The notes below the pieces were generated by a model that did no database searches, was not told the DNA's origin, and worked only from the letters and a program-made list of their open reading frames with translations. From Planctomycetota bacterium (GTDB lineage Bacteria > Planctomycetota > Planctomycetia > Planctomycetales > Planctomycetaceae), in the NCBI GenBank assembly GCA_027622115.1, contig JAQBZS010000010.1, forward strand, positions 1-20,606: 20,606 nucleotides of DNA. Reading direction: 5' to 3'. Below, in pieces: positions 8,518 to 19,819 of this stretch; the first letter of the stretch is position 1; each line of letters starts with the position of its first letter. The position numbers and the translations under genes were made by a program.

Positions 8518-8820
8518 ATGAAGAAGGACATCCATCCCACTTATCGTGAAGTCGTATTTCTCGATACGTCCACTCAAACGCGGTTTTTGACTCGTTCGAC
8601 CGTTTCGAGCAAAGAGACGATTGAACACGAAGGCAAGGAATATCCACTCGTCAAAGTCGAAATCAGTTCCGCGTCGCACCCGTTCTATACGGGCAAGATG
8701 AAGTTCGTGGACAGCGCTGGACGCGTTGAAAAGTTTCAGAAAAAGTACAATTGGGGCAAGAAAAAGGCCGACGAGGCGGAAACCGAAACCGTCGAAGAGG
8801 TCAAAGTCGCAGAGTCTTAG
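8518..8820 (+). CDS. rpmE2: 50S ribosomal protein L31 type B
   Basis: 100 residues beginning MKKDIHPTYREVVFLDTST, with FLTRSTV, EGKEYPLVKVEISS, SHPFYTGKMKFVD and GRVEKFQKKY, which is the type B L31 signature. No cysteines are present, so this is the zinc-independent form. The family normally ends near residue 80; here a charged tail of about 20 residues (KKKADEAETETVEEVK) is added. An upstream in-frame start at 8479 would add 13 residues not found in L31. In bacteria with both forms the type B copy is often induced by zinc shortage through Zur; no Zur box was recognised here. RF1 follows after 201 bases containing a terminator. Confidence 0.95.
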   Translation: MKKDIHPTYREVVFLDTSTQTRFLTRSTVSSKETIEHEGKEYPLVKVEISSASHPFYTGKMKFVDSAGRVEKFQKKYNWGKKKADEAETETVEEVKVAES

Positions 8821-8904
8821 CCGGGTGACGTTCAAGGCTGGAATTGTTTCCGACATGCTTTGTCCCGTCTCTGTCCCGCGCCCTTCGGTTGATCGCAAAT
8901 CATG

Positions 8905-8949
8905 CTGCAGGCAGTCGCATTGTGTTCGATGCAGTTGCCTGCGGTTTTT
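8905..8949 (+). terminator. Intrinsic terminator after L31
   Basis: The arms CTGCAGGCA (8905-8913) and TGCCTGCGG (8936-8944) pair over nine bases with one G-U, an inner GCAT/ATGC pair extends the stem, and TTTTTCGTTT follows. This should separate most L31 transcription from the release factor gene. Confidence 0.65.
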
Positions 8950-9021
8950 CGTTTGCTGTCGATCGATTTCGAGTCTTGAATGCCTCAATCCAAGCGCGGA
9001 CCCAGTTGAAACGTCTCCGCC

Positions 9022-10128
9022 ATGTTTCCGAGTCTTGAAACCAAACTGAAACGCTACGAGGAACTGGAGTTGCAACTCCAGGATCCGGAAGTCCTCGCCG
9101 ACATCACCACGATGCTGGCAATTCAGCGTGAACACGGCGGACTCACCAAGGTCGCGATGCCGGTGCGTGAATTTCACGCGTTGGTGGCGGACATCGACGC
9201 CGCGCGGATGATGTTGGAAGAAGAAACCGACTCTGAAGCTCGCGAGTACGCCGAGGCCGAACTGGAGGCGCTCGAAGCGCGCAAATTGCAGATGGAGTCG
9301 GAACTCGAAGATCTCGTCGCTGCGGGCGATTCCATTACGCGCGGCTCGATGATCATGGAAATTCGGGCGGGAACCGGCGGAGACGAGGCCGCATTATTCG
9401 CACGCGACCTCTACGAGATGTACACGAAATTGATCGAGATTCGTGGCTGGAAGTCCGAAGTCATCGAATTCAATGTGACGGAACTTGGCGGCTTGAAGGA
9501 AGTCACGCTTTCAATTTCGGGCGAAGGTGCCTTTCATCAATTGCAGTTCGAGAGCGGTGGCCATCGAGTCCAGCGCGTTCCCGAAACCGAAGCTCAAGGT
9601 CGCATTCATACCAGCGCCGCCACCGTGGCCGTGATGCCGGAAGCCACGGAAGTCGAAATCGAAATCAACGATGCCGACCTGCAGATCGACACCATGCGGG
9701 CCGGTGGACCGGGCGGACAGAAGGTCAACAAGATCGAGAGTGCCGTCCGTATTACGCACGTTCCCAGTGGAATCGTGGTGAAGTGCCAGGACGAAAAGAG
9801 CCAGCACAAGAATCGTGCGAAAGCGATGCGAGTCCTTCGCAGCCGGCTGCTTGAGGCACGGCAAAAAGAGGTCCACGATGCACGGGCCGAGCATCGACGG
9901 ACATTGGTCGGATCCGGCGATCGCAGTCAGCGCATCCGCACGTACAACTTTCCACAGAATCGCATCACCGACCACCGCATCAACGTGACGCTCTATAAAC
10001 TCGACAAGATCGTTCAAGGTGATCTGGACGAGTTGATTGAAGCGCTGCTCGAATTCGACCGACAAGAGCGGCTCGGCGGCGCAGGCACGGCGGCGAAGTC
10101 GACCGACGGTTCCGTGTCCAAGAAGTAG
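9022..10128 (+). CDS. prfA: Peptide chain release factor 1
   Basis: 368 residues, the normal RF1 length. RF1 reads UAA and UAG stop codons on the ribosome and triggers release of the finished peptide. The N-terminal helical domain (MFPSLETKLKRYEELE) is followed by EIRAGTGGDEAALFARDLY, GGHRVQRVPETEAQGRIHTS with the stop-codon-reading P-x-T as PET at 187-189 (often PAT or PVT), and the catalytic GGQ at 231-233 in AGGPGGQKVNKIESAVRITH. The terminal half continues with RTYNFPQNRITDHRIN, diagnostic of class I release factors. The ATG at 9022 gives the conserved N-terminus; no strong Shine-Dalgarno is visible. Many bacteria have the methyltransferase gene prmC next; here a sigma factor gene follows after 46 bases. 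Confidence 0.97.
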   Translation: MFPSLETKLKRYEELELQLQDPEVLADITTMLAIQREHGGLTKVAMPVREFHALVADIDAARMMLEEETDSEAREYAEAELEALEARKLQMESELEDLVAAGDSITRGSMIMEIRAGTGGDEAALFARDLYEMYTKLIEIRGWKSEVIEFNVTELGGLKEVTLSISGEGAFHQLQFESGGHRVQRVPETEAQGRIHTSAATVAVMPEATEVEIEINDADLQIDTMRAGGPGGQKVNKIESAVRITHVPSGIVVKCQDEKSQHKNRAKAMRVLRSRLLEARQKEVHDARAEHRRTLVGSGDRSQRIRTYNFPQNRITDHRINVTLYKLDKIVQGDLDELIEALLEFDRQERLGGAGTAAKSTDGSVSKK

Positions 10129-10174
10129 CGGAGTAGAGTGCTCGCGAGTTCTTCAGACGCAACTGTGAAGCCTG

Positions 10175-10822
10175 ATGACCAATTCCATCGCGACCCAACC
10201 TGCCGATGACACCGCCGACCTGCGGATGATCCGCATTCAGAGCGGCGACACCGGCGCGTTTGATGAGATCGTCGATGAGCATCGCGGACCACTGATCGGG
10301 TTCTTCTTCAAGAACCTCCGAGACCGCGAATTGGCCGAAGATATGACGCAGGAAGTGCTCTTGCGGGTCTATAACACGGCGTGGGACTATCTGCCGTCCG
10401 GACGATTCAAGGCGTGGATGTATCGCATCGCTCGAAATCTGCTGATCGACAACATCCGCCGCCGCACGAACGACGCTTTGGTGAAGGCCCTGCGCAGTTC
10501 CAGTATGAAGGATGAAGACGCCGATCCGCTGTCGTGGGTCGCCGGCAGCGTGTTGACCCCGCCGGAAAACGCGGACCATCACGAATTGTCCGAGCTGGTT
10601 GACCGTCTGCTGGACAATGTTCCCGAGGATCAGCGGTTGACGTTTACGCTGCATCACTACGCTGGATTGAAGCTGGCGGAGGTCGCCGAAGCAATGGAAT
10701 CCTCCGTCCCCACAACCAAAAGTCGGTTGCGGTTGGCGAGAGAAAAACTGCAAGCACAACTGAAGAAGCACGGAATCACGGATCCGCATCTCCCAGACGA
10801 CACATCCAATGCTGAGCCGTGA
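10175..10822 (+). CDS. ECF-like sigma-70 family RNA polymerase sigma factor
   Basis: 215 residues with the two-domain ECF layout. Region 2 spans about 27-97 (FDEIVDEHRGPLIGFFFKNL, AEDMTQEVLLRVY, FKAWMYRIARNLLIDNIRRR), binding core polymerase and the -10 element. A variable linker covers 98-140. Region 4 spans about 143-197 (VPEDQRLTFTLHHYAGL, LAEVAEAMESSVPTTKSRL), the -35 helix-turn-helix. No anti-sigma factor with a membrane segment lies next to it. A PspA/IM30 gene follows after 68 bases on the same strand, so a shared transcript or a sigma/PspA regulatory pair is plausible but inferred. Target promoters cannot be read from the sequence. Confidence 0.93.
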   Translation: MTNSIATQPADDTADLRMIRIQSGDTGAFDEIVDEHRGPLIGFFFKNLRDRELAEDMTQEVLLRVYNTAWDYLPSGRFKAWMYRIARNLLIDNIRRRTNDALVKALRSSSMKDEDADPLSWVAGSVLTPPENADHHELSELVDRLLDNVPEDQRLTFTLHHYAGLKLAEVAEAMESSVPTTKSRLRLAREKLQAQLKKHGITDPHLPDDTSNAEP

Positions 10823-10890
10823 ATTGATGAAACCCGTGATGCGAATGACCTAATGAATGCTTCGATCAATCTTCACTGACGGAGAAACTC

Positions 10891-11424
10891 ATGGCGTATT
10901 TCAGCCGACTGACGGATATTGTGACCTGCAATCTCACGCAGATTCTGAATGAGGAATCCAACCCGTCCGTCGCCCTCGACGAAATCGTCGCCGAAATGCG
11001 TGAGGGCATCGCGGGGGCGCAACGCAGCGTGCGGACCGCAGAATCCAGCGTCAAACGCCTGGACGGCGAGATCGAATTCCATCGCGGAGAAGTTGCCAAG
11101 TGGCACGAGCGTGCCAAGGCCGCGCTCTTGGATGGGAATGAGAATGATGCTCGCGACGCCGTTACTCGAAAGAAGGAATCTCAGGACGTTTTGGCGGGAC
11201 TGGAACAGCAACATGAAGCCGCCACGAATACGCGCAATCATCTCGCCACCATGATGCGGGCGTTGGAAGGCCGACTCGCCGATGCCGTCCGCCGGAAGTC
11301 TCAAGTCGCCAACGCGGGTGGTGGCGCGTCCGTCAAGCCGGATCAGTCCGACTTAAACACCGAACGCGGTCGGCAAGTTGAAGACGAACTTGCCGAATTG
11401 CGTCGCGAACTGGCTGGTGAGTGA
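10891..11424 (+). CDS. PspA/IM30 (ESCRT-III-like) family protein
   Basis: 177 residues starting MAYFSRLTDIVTCNLTQILN, the amphipathic membrane-binding helix of PspA/IM30/Vipp1, then SNPSVALDEIVAEMREGI and a long coiled coil through about residue 135 with the family pattern AKWHERAKAALLDGNENDAR. It is shorter than enterobacterial PspA (about 220 residues): the last helices are replaced by a glycine/serine linker and a short charged coil. GGAG lies six bases before the ATG. PspA proteins polymerise on damaged inner membranes and maintain the proton gradient. The preceding sigma factor gene suggests stress-controlled expression (inference). Confidence 0.85.
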   Translation: MAYFSRLTDIVTCNLTQILNEESNPSVALDEIVAEMREGIAGAQRSVRTAESSVKRLDGEIEFHRGEVAKWHERAKAALLDGNENDARDAVTRKKESQDVLAGLEQQHEAATNTRNHLATMMRALEGRLADAVRRKSQVANAGGGASVKPDQSDLNTERGRQVEDELAELRRELAGE

Positions 11425-11523
11425 GAGAACGGTTGTGCAAATGACGCGCCGATGAGCGCTGGTGCGTTGGCCCGTTTCACGGCACCGCGATAGTAGCAAC
11501 CCGCAAACCGTGTTCTACCGCCA

Positions 11524-11650
11524 GCGCTAGCCCAATGGCACCAGAGTTGTGGGATGTATAACAATTGTCCCAATTGTTCATCCCGAGCAATTGGGACAAT
11601 TGCTCTACGATTTCGCTCCTCGATCCGACAACTTTGGGTCCATTGGGCTA
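11524..11650. repeat. Nested inverted-repeat element between convergent genes
   Basis: Outer arms TAGCCCAATGG (about 11528-11538) and CCATTGGGCTA (about 11640-11650) are perfect 11-base complements and extend imperfectly inward (AGTTGT/ACAACT, GGAT/ATCC). Inside is a perfect 15-base pair, CAATTGTCCCAATTG at 11562-11576 and its complement at 11588-11602, with an 11-base loop. Since CAATTG is palindromic, it occurs four times. The element sits between the ends of pspA (+) and the GspE-like gene (-) and overlaps the last bases of the latter. It could be a bidirectional terminator (no T-run) or a mobile palindromic element. Confidence 0.75.
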
Positions 11651-13012
11651 CCGGCGTTTGGGCCGCTGCTTTTTCTTGGCTGCGCCGGCAGGACGAAAGA
11701 CGCGTTGCAATTCCTCAAGCGCCGTCCGACCACTGATGACCAGTCGCATGCCGTCCGATTGCAGAGTGTGCGTCGTCTCCTGTTCGCGAGCCAGTTTGCG
11801 AAAGACAGCCGGGTCGAAACCGCTTGAGATGTGCTGTTTCAACGTGTCGTTGATCGGGATCAATTCGAACATATTCGTGCGACCTCGAAAGCCCACTTCG
11901 TTGCAGTGCTCGCACGGGTCGTATTCTTCTTCCTCTTCGTCTTCATCCTCCGGTGGTGGCGGCGGCTCGAACTTGCGATAGAGCGTACGCAGATCTTCCG
12001 GCAAACCCAGCGACTTCTTCACCTTCGGATTTGGGCGATACGCTTGGCGACATTTTTCGCACAGCAAGCGAATCGGTCGTTGCGTCACGATGGCTCGGAG
12101 CGCATTCGCCACGACTGCGGGATCGCCGGCCAATTCGATGAGTTTGGCGATGGCTGTTGCGGGATCCGGCGCGGCGACTTCGGCAAAGAATCCAGCCCGA
12201 TCTTGGTAAGCCAATATACTCTTCAAGATCGTGGGATCCGTGATTGGAGGCACGTACACGAAATCGGCGTCCATCCGCAACATGCGATCAAACGTCGTCT
12301 CAAGGTCGTGTTCTTCCTTGATTTGGAACGCGTTCACGTTGTGCAAGTCCGCGTGACCGTGGTCCGCCAGGCTGTAAACCGTGTAGGTGCAGAGATCGAC
12401 GCACAGCACGGTCATTTGCATCGTGGTGGTGGTGCCGGTGCCGGGAGGCCCGCAAGCGATCACCAAACCGTTGCCGTCCGTCGACATTTCCCGCAAGCGT
12501 CTGCGGAAATCGTCGGACATTCCGGCCGTGGCGGGACTGTCGATAACCTCCTTGTCGTTCACGATCTGGATGGTCAGTTTTTCCAAGCCACCTTCGACCG
12601 GTTCGGTTTTCACGTACAGCTTGTATTTGACGTCGTTGTACGTCGCATGCATGCCGCCGTTCTGCGGAGACTTGCGGTCGTTGATGTCCATGCCCGACAA
12701 CAGCTTGATCATCTGCGTGGTGGCGAGTGCTCGTTTGGCGGGCATCTTGCCTGCGGGATGCGGGATCGTATCGATGACGACCTTGCCGACCGCCACGTTG
12801 CCCTTGGGTTCCAGCACGCTGATCGACGCGCGCCGTGAGACCGCGTCCGTTACCAGCTCCTTGGCTTCCATCAAGCCGAGCTTGACCAGCTTCGCGTTGG
12901 CCTTCAGGTCGGCTTCGGATCCGTCGAGTGCTCCTTGAAAGAGCACGTACTCGATCTCTTCCTCTTCTTCGTCATCATCGTCGTCATCATCATCGTCGTA
13001 AGAGCGTGGCAT
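11648..13012 (-). CDS. GspE/PilB-like secretion ATPase homologue with degenerate ATPase motifs
   Basis: 454 residues with the order of GspE/PilB ATPases (type II secretion / type IV pili). An acidic N-terminus (MPRSY then a D/E run to residue 19) is followed by a GspE-N-like region and the N2 stretch IKLLSGMDINDRKSPQNGG (canonical: DIAERRxPQDG). The P-loop position (188-197) reads GPPGTGTTTT where family members have GPTGSGKSTT, so the lysine is missing. The Walker B position reads DADFVYVPPITD instead of DPDxxxVGEIRD, and the His box (STLHTN) reads AEVAAPDP. In contrast the four-cysteine zinc motif is kept: C318xxC321 and C367xxC370, followed by GFRGRTNMFELI. I infer a non-hydrolysing paralogue with a structural or regulatory role. 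GAGAGG precedes the ATG. It follows dapA by 51 bases and is probably cotranscribed. Confidence 0.8.
   Translation of the reverse strand: MPRSYDDDDDDDDDEEEEEIEYVLFQGALDGSEADLKANAKLVKLGLMEAKELVTDAVSRRASISVLEPKGNVAVGKVVIDTIPHPAGKMPAKRALATTQMIKLLSGMDINDRKSPQNGGMHATYNDVKYKLYVKTEPVEGGLEKLTIQIVNDKEVIDSPATAGMSDDFRRRLREMSTDGNGLVIACGPPGTGTTTTMQMTVLCVDLCTYTVYSLADHGHADLHNVNAFQIKEEHDLETTFDRMLRMDADFVYVPPITDPTILKSILAYQDRAGFFAEVAAPDPATAIAKLIELAGDPAVVANALRAIVTQRPIRLLCEKCRQAYRPNPKVKKSLGLPEDLRTLYRKFEPPPPPEDEDEEEEEYDPCEHCNEVGFRGRTNMFELIPINDTLKQHISSGFDPAVFRKLAREQETTHTLQSDGMRLVISGRTALEELQRVFRPAGAAKKKQRPKRR
12944..13000 (-). repeat. Low-complexity GAY/GAR tract encoding the acidic N-terminus
   Basis: A run of GAY then GAR codons gives nine Asp and five Glu in a row at residues 6-19 of the GspE-like protein. 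A second acidic run lies near residues 355-364. Such tracts are prone to length change by slippage. Confidence 0.8.
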
Positions 13013-13063
13013 TCCAGTCCTCTCGTTCGCAATGAATCCCGCGGCATGCGCCGCCGCAGGACG

Positions 13064-13954
<891 letters not shown>

Positions 13955-14312
13955 TTCTCTTCTCCAAGTCGGACGTGGTGGCCGGTGGTTACGCGAAATT
14001 AGCCGTTTGGACGCTAGCCCCGGTTTTTCCACGCTCAAAAAGTTGTCGGGTGCTGTCGAAGCAAAACTTGGTGGTGGTGCGTCTTCGGTCTCGATGCATG
14101 ATGTTGTCGACTTGCAACGCGAATTCAAGGTGCGTTGGTTTGCTGACGACGCACCAAAAGTTTACGACCTCGACACACCCTACTGCGAACAATCCGCGCT
14201 AGCTCCGGTTTTCCCACGCTCGTAAGGAACCGTGGCTAGCGCCAAAACGGCTATGATCATCCAGCCGAGTGGCTTGCACCAAAACGGCTGACGATTCAAC
14301 CGAATTCCCGGC
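13955..14312. other. Repeat-rich spacer
   Basis: 358 bases between the dapA start and the end of the dehydrogenase gene, with no supported gene. It is almost filled by the inverted-repeat element at 14001-14252. The dapA promoter, if separate, should lie between about 13960 and 14000. Confidence 0.6.
14001..14252. repeat. 252-base element with terminal inverted repeats
   Basis: The ends AGCCGTTTGGACGCTAGC (14001-14018) and GCTAGCGCCAAAACGGCT (14235-14252) are complementary at 16 of 18 positions. A 25-base segment at 14012-14036 recurs directly at 14197-14221 (23 of 25 identical). Near the right end, GCGCTAGCTCCGGTT (14196-14210) pairs with AACCGTGGCTAGCGC (14228-14242) at 13 of 15 positions. 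The interior has a further inverted pair built on AAACTT..GGTGCGTC. No coding capacity and no obvious target-site duplication. It looks like a small non-autonomous or REP-type element. Confidence 0.65.
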
Positions 14313-15230
14313 CTACGACCGAGCTTTCCAATCGACGCCGGACAGACTGGACAATGCGAGTGCCAGTGCGTGCGTTCCGTCGCGACCGTGACCCTGTGCT
14401 TGGAGTGCCAAATACAACTGGTGCGACAACGCCAAGCCGGGCAACGAAAGTCCCATCGCCTTGCTTTCGTCCAACGCAATGCCCATGTCTTTGATGAAGT
14501 GCTCGACGAAGAACCCAGGGTCGAAATTGTTGTCCATGATCCGAGGCCCGAGGTTTGCCAGCGACCAGCTTCCCGCCGCGCCGCTGCCAACGGATTCCAT
14601 CACGGTCGGCAGGTCCAGCCCCGCCTTGTGCCCGTACAGGAGTGCTTCGCAGATACCGATCATGTTGGTTGCGATCAGGATTTGATTGACCATTTTCGTG
14701 TGTTGACCACAGCCCGGCCCACCCTGATGCACGATCGTTTTCCCCATCGCGTCCCAGCACGGTTGCAATGCAGCGACGATGTCTTTTTCTCCACCGATCA
14801 TGATGGACAGCGTGCCGTTCTTGGCTCCGACGTCTCCACCGGAAACCGGCGCATCGACGCTGGCGACGCCTTTGGCCTTGGCGGCTTCGGCGACTTCCAC
14901 GGCCAGCGACGGATCGCTGGTGGTCATGTCGACCAGGATGTTGCCGGACTTGGAGCCCGCGAGCGCCCCGTTTTCACTGAGCAACACTTCTCGCACATCC
15001 GCCGGAAAACCAACGATGGAAAACACGACGTCCGAAGCTGCGGCCACGGCTTTCGGCGAATCCGCCCAAGTCGCCCCCTTGTCAATCAATCCCTGAGCCT
15101 TGGACGGCGTACGACTGTAAACCGTGGCGCTGAAGCCAGCCTCAATGAGGTGCCCGCACATGCTGGAGCCCATGACTCCCGTGCCGATCCAGCCGATCTT
15201 TGTTGTTCCAGGTGCGATGGTGGGTGCCAT
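14313..15230 (-). CDS. NAD(P)-dependent 3-hydroxyisobutyrate-dehydrogenase-family oxidoreductase
   Basis: 305 residues of the beta-hydroxyacid dehydrogenase family (MmsB, GarR/GlxR, GLYR). Rossmann motif IGWIGTGVMG at 12-21, domain-typical SIVGFPADVREVL, substrate loop DAPVSGGDVGAKNGTLSIMIGG at about 126-147, and the catalytic Lys179 with Asn183 in HTKMVNQ; the C-terminal helical domain carries FFVEHFIKDMGIALDES. The ATG at 15230 is chosen over an upstream frame extension because the Rossmann strand then begins at residue 11 and AAGGAG lies about 11 bases upstream. The exact substrate (3-hydroxyisobutyrate, tartronate semialdehyde or succinic semialdehyde) cannot be decided. It sits between the PilZ and dapA genes, same strand, but with spacers of 159 and 358 bases. 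Confidence 0.9.
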   Translation of the reverse strand: MAPTIAPGTTKIGWIGTGVMGSSMCGHLIEAGFSATVYSRTPSKAQGLIDKGATWADSPKAVAAASDVVFSIVGFPADVREVLLSENGALAGSKSGNILVDMTTSDPSLAVEVAEAAKAKGVASVDAPVSGGDVGAKNGTLSIMIGGEKDIVAALQPCWDAMGKTIVHQGGPGCGQHTKMVNQILIATNMIGICEALLYGHKAGLDLPTVMESVGSGAAGSWSLANLGPRIMDNNFDPGFFVEHFIKDMGIALDESKAMGLSLPGLALSHQLYLALQAQGHGRDGTHALALALSSLSGVDWKARS

Positions 15231-15389
15231 GCTCGCGCGTACTCCTTGATGCAGATTCGTTTGGGGCTGAAACGCGTCCCACAAACAAGTCTCACTCGAC
15301 GGCCATGCGATTGGCCTGGGGACCTCGTCAACGTGGGCGGGGGAGTATATCGACGGGTTTTCGCCACGTCACTCAACCACGCATTCCGA

Positions 15390-16214
15390 TTAGAACAGGA
15401 GATTCCGAAACAAGTACAGCCCACACCAAGCGAACACGAATCCCGCAATGCTCCACACCCAGCGTCTGGTTGATCTCCGTTCTGCCAGCTTGACCTGCTC
15501 CGGCATGAATGCGGCCAACTTCGAAAATGTTTCCGCACTGAGGAATCGGCAGCCGGCGGTGAAGTTGCCCTCGTCGCGATCAACCCAACGGACGTGTGCT
15601 TGAAAGGTCAGATGACCGTGATCCTCGTCCGCAAGCTCCACCATGACGCGTTCACCGGGAATCATGTCTGCAGCGGATTTCAATCGGAAGCCGGTCGATG
15701 AGACATCCAGCAACTCGATGGGAATTTCATCGAAGGTCATTTCACGCCGAGCCTGGCTGCTGATCGATACGTCGAAGCGTTCGGCCTGACGGCGTTCGAG
15801 ATACTCTTTCGCGGCAAGATCCACCAAGAGTTTGGAAGTCAGTTGTTGGTCAAACACAACTCCCGAATACCACTGAAAATCGCGGCCCAGTCGCGTCCAA
15901 CGCACCTGCCCGGTGCGGTATTCATCAAATCCGATTTCGTCCGCGAGTAATCGCAGGCTGACGTGATCACGAATCCGAACGGGCCCCGTCGTGACCAGTT
16001 TGGTTCCGGACGTCGAGAGATCCCGCACTTCGCCCGCCACCACGGTGGTGTTCGCCGTATCCAACGTATGAGCCACCTGTACCTGGATATTGCGTCCATC
16101 CACGAGGGTGTATCGGTATTCCGATCGCTGAACGGTTTGTTTCACGGGATGGGTCGCTCGCAATGGATGCGGTTGGCGGCTCGGAGTCTTTTGACCGACA
16201 GAAGTCGCAGGCAC
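15390..16214 (-). CDS. Tandem PilZ-domain protein with C-terminal membrane anchor
   Basis: 274 residues. Two PilZ-like domains, each with both c-di-GMP-binding motifs: domain 1 (about 28-125) has RSEYR (R30xxxR34) and DLSTSG (D65xSxxG70); domain 2 (about 140-235) has RQAER (R142xxxR146) and DVSSTG (D170xSxxG175), with HVRWVDRDEGNFTAGCRF. A C-terminal hydrophobic segment (about 252-273, WVWSIAGFVFAWCGLYLF) follows basic residues RRSTRR, so the PilZ part should face the cytoplasm. The inferred role is a c-di-GMP receptor at the inner membrane. The start is a GTG with no strong ribosome binding site; another in-frame GTG at 16145, just before domain 1, is an alternative that would drop 23 residues. 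Confidence 0.82.
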   Translation of the reverse strand: MPATSVGQKTPSRQPHPLRATHPVKQTVQRSEYRYTLVDGRNIQVQVAHTLDTANTTVVAGEVRDLSTSGTKLVTTGPVRIRDHVSLRLLADEIGFDEYRTGQVRWTRLGRDFQWYSGVVFDQQLTSKLLVDLAAKEYLERRQAERFDVSISSQARREMTFDEIPIELLDVSSTGFRLKSAADMIPGERVMVELADEDHGHLTFQAHVRWVDRDEGNFTAGCRFLSAETFSKLAAFMPEQVKLAERRSTRRWVWSIAGFVFAWCGLYLFRNLLF

Positions 16215-16697
16215 GCTCTGCCGTGCAGTCCGCCTTTCGAATACGAATCGGGGCTTGGGTTACAGTAAACATAGATCCTGGCGTGGCCCCGAGTTCTCGA
16301 AACGCCGCCGACCAGCGACATGTCAGTCGAACGCCTCCCACGCATTGACACGCAATTCAGGCGGTTGCAATGTCTTGTCCGGCGTCCGTCCCGACGAATT
16401 CAATCCCGCCGGAAGAGTCCACCTGAGCAACTTTCCGTCGCCATTCGGCGAAGCACGCATCATCGACCTCAGCGTCCCGCTGGAAGACAACAAGGACTGA
16501 TTAAGCGTTAAATATCCGTGGTCCGGCATTGCCATCCGTGGGCGTTAAACCCTCGCTTCCACGTCCGAATTCCAAAAGCTGCTTGAACAATCTCCCTGGT
16601 CGCGAACAAGGTCACCTGCTTCCTCCGCCTCTGGCAACGCCAGTTCGGCGGAACATTCAACCGCATCGTCCCCAGACTCGGCGATTTTCTCGTGCGG
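16215..16697. other. Spacer with repeat copy and weak coding traces
   Basis: 483 bases between the TssH stop and the PilZ start. It holds copy 2 of the dispersed repeat (16514-16542). A plus-strand frame ending at 16500 contains a protein-like stretch (FNPAGRVHLSNFPSPFGEAR), possibly the tail of a lost gene; it has only a TTG start and no recognised family. Nothing else could be supported. Confidence 0.4.
16514..16542 (-). repeat. Dispersed 29-base intergenic repeat, copy 2
   Basis: Reverse complement of the stretch at 6022-6050 with one mismatch. TTAAGCGTTAA lies just before it on the plus strand and GCGTTAAA just after, so short GTTAA-type words flank it on both sides. Confidence 0.85.
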
Positions 16698-19427
<2,730 letters not shown>

Positions 19428-19819
19428 GGTGCGTCTCTCCGTTCGTTTCTATTCAGGCAGATTCTGTTGAAGCGACTTATGCGACACGTCCGAAACACAG
19501 GCCGACAGCTTGTTGTGCTTGAATCTTGTCCGGCTGTTCATGGTGACAAGATCAGGCAAGATGAATCACGCGCGACGGTCCGAGCCGCAAATCAAGAACC
19601 GGGCACATGTCGTCCCGGAATGACGCGAAGCATACCGTTCGCTTGTGACGCGATCCACAATCGATTCCGGCGCGATTGCTCGCAATTGACATCCCTGTTT
19701 GAATGCCACAATCCAGGCCGAGATTGAGTCTTGTCGCCGATGTGCAGAACGCCTGAGTGAGCGTCGAAGCGATGTTCCACTGCGTGCGACAAAGCACGGG
19801 CTCATTCGCTCGACCTGAC
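19428..19819. other. Spacer upstream of tssH
   Basis: About 390 bases between the tssH start and the first protein-like codons of the gene remnant to the right. Frames on either strand here show no family similarity. The tssH promoter should lie within it on the minus strand, but no clear element was recognised. Confidence 0.4.

Noticed and set aside
14370..15473. Plus-strand open frame of 367 codons
   Set aside because: Antisense to the 3-hydroxyisobutyrate-dehydrogenase-family gene; no domain and no plausible start.
16498..16550. Integron attC-like site suggested by two GCGTTAAA words
   Set aside because: The words are in the same orientation rather than inverted, and no integrase or cassette array is nearby; the dispersed repeat explains the sequence better.
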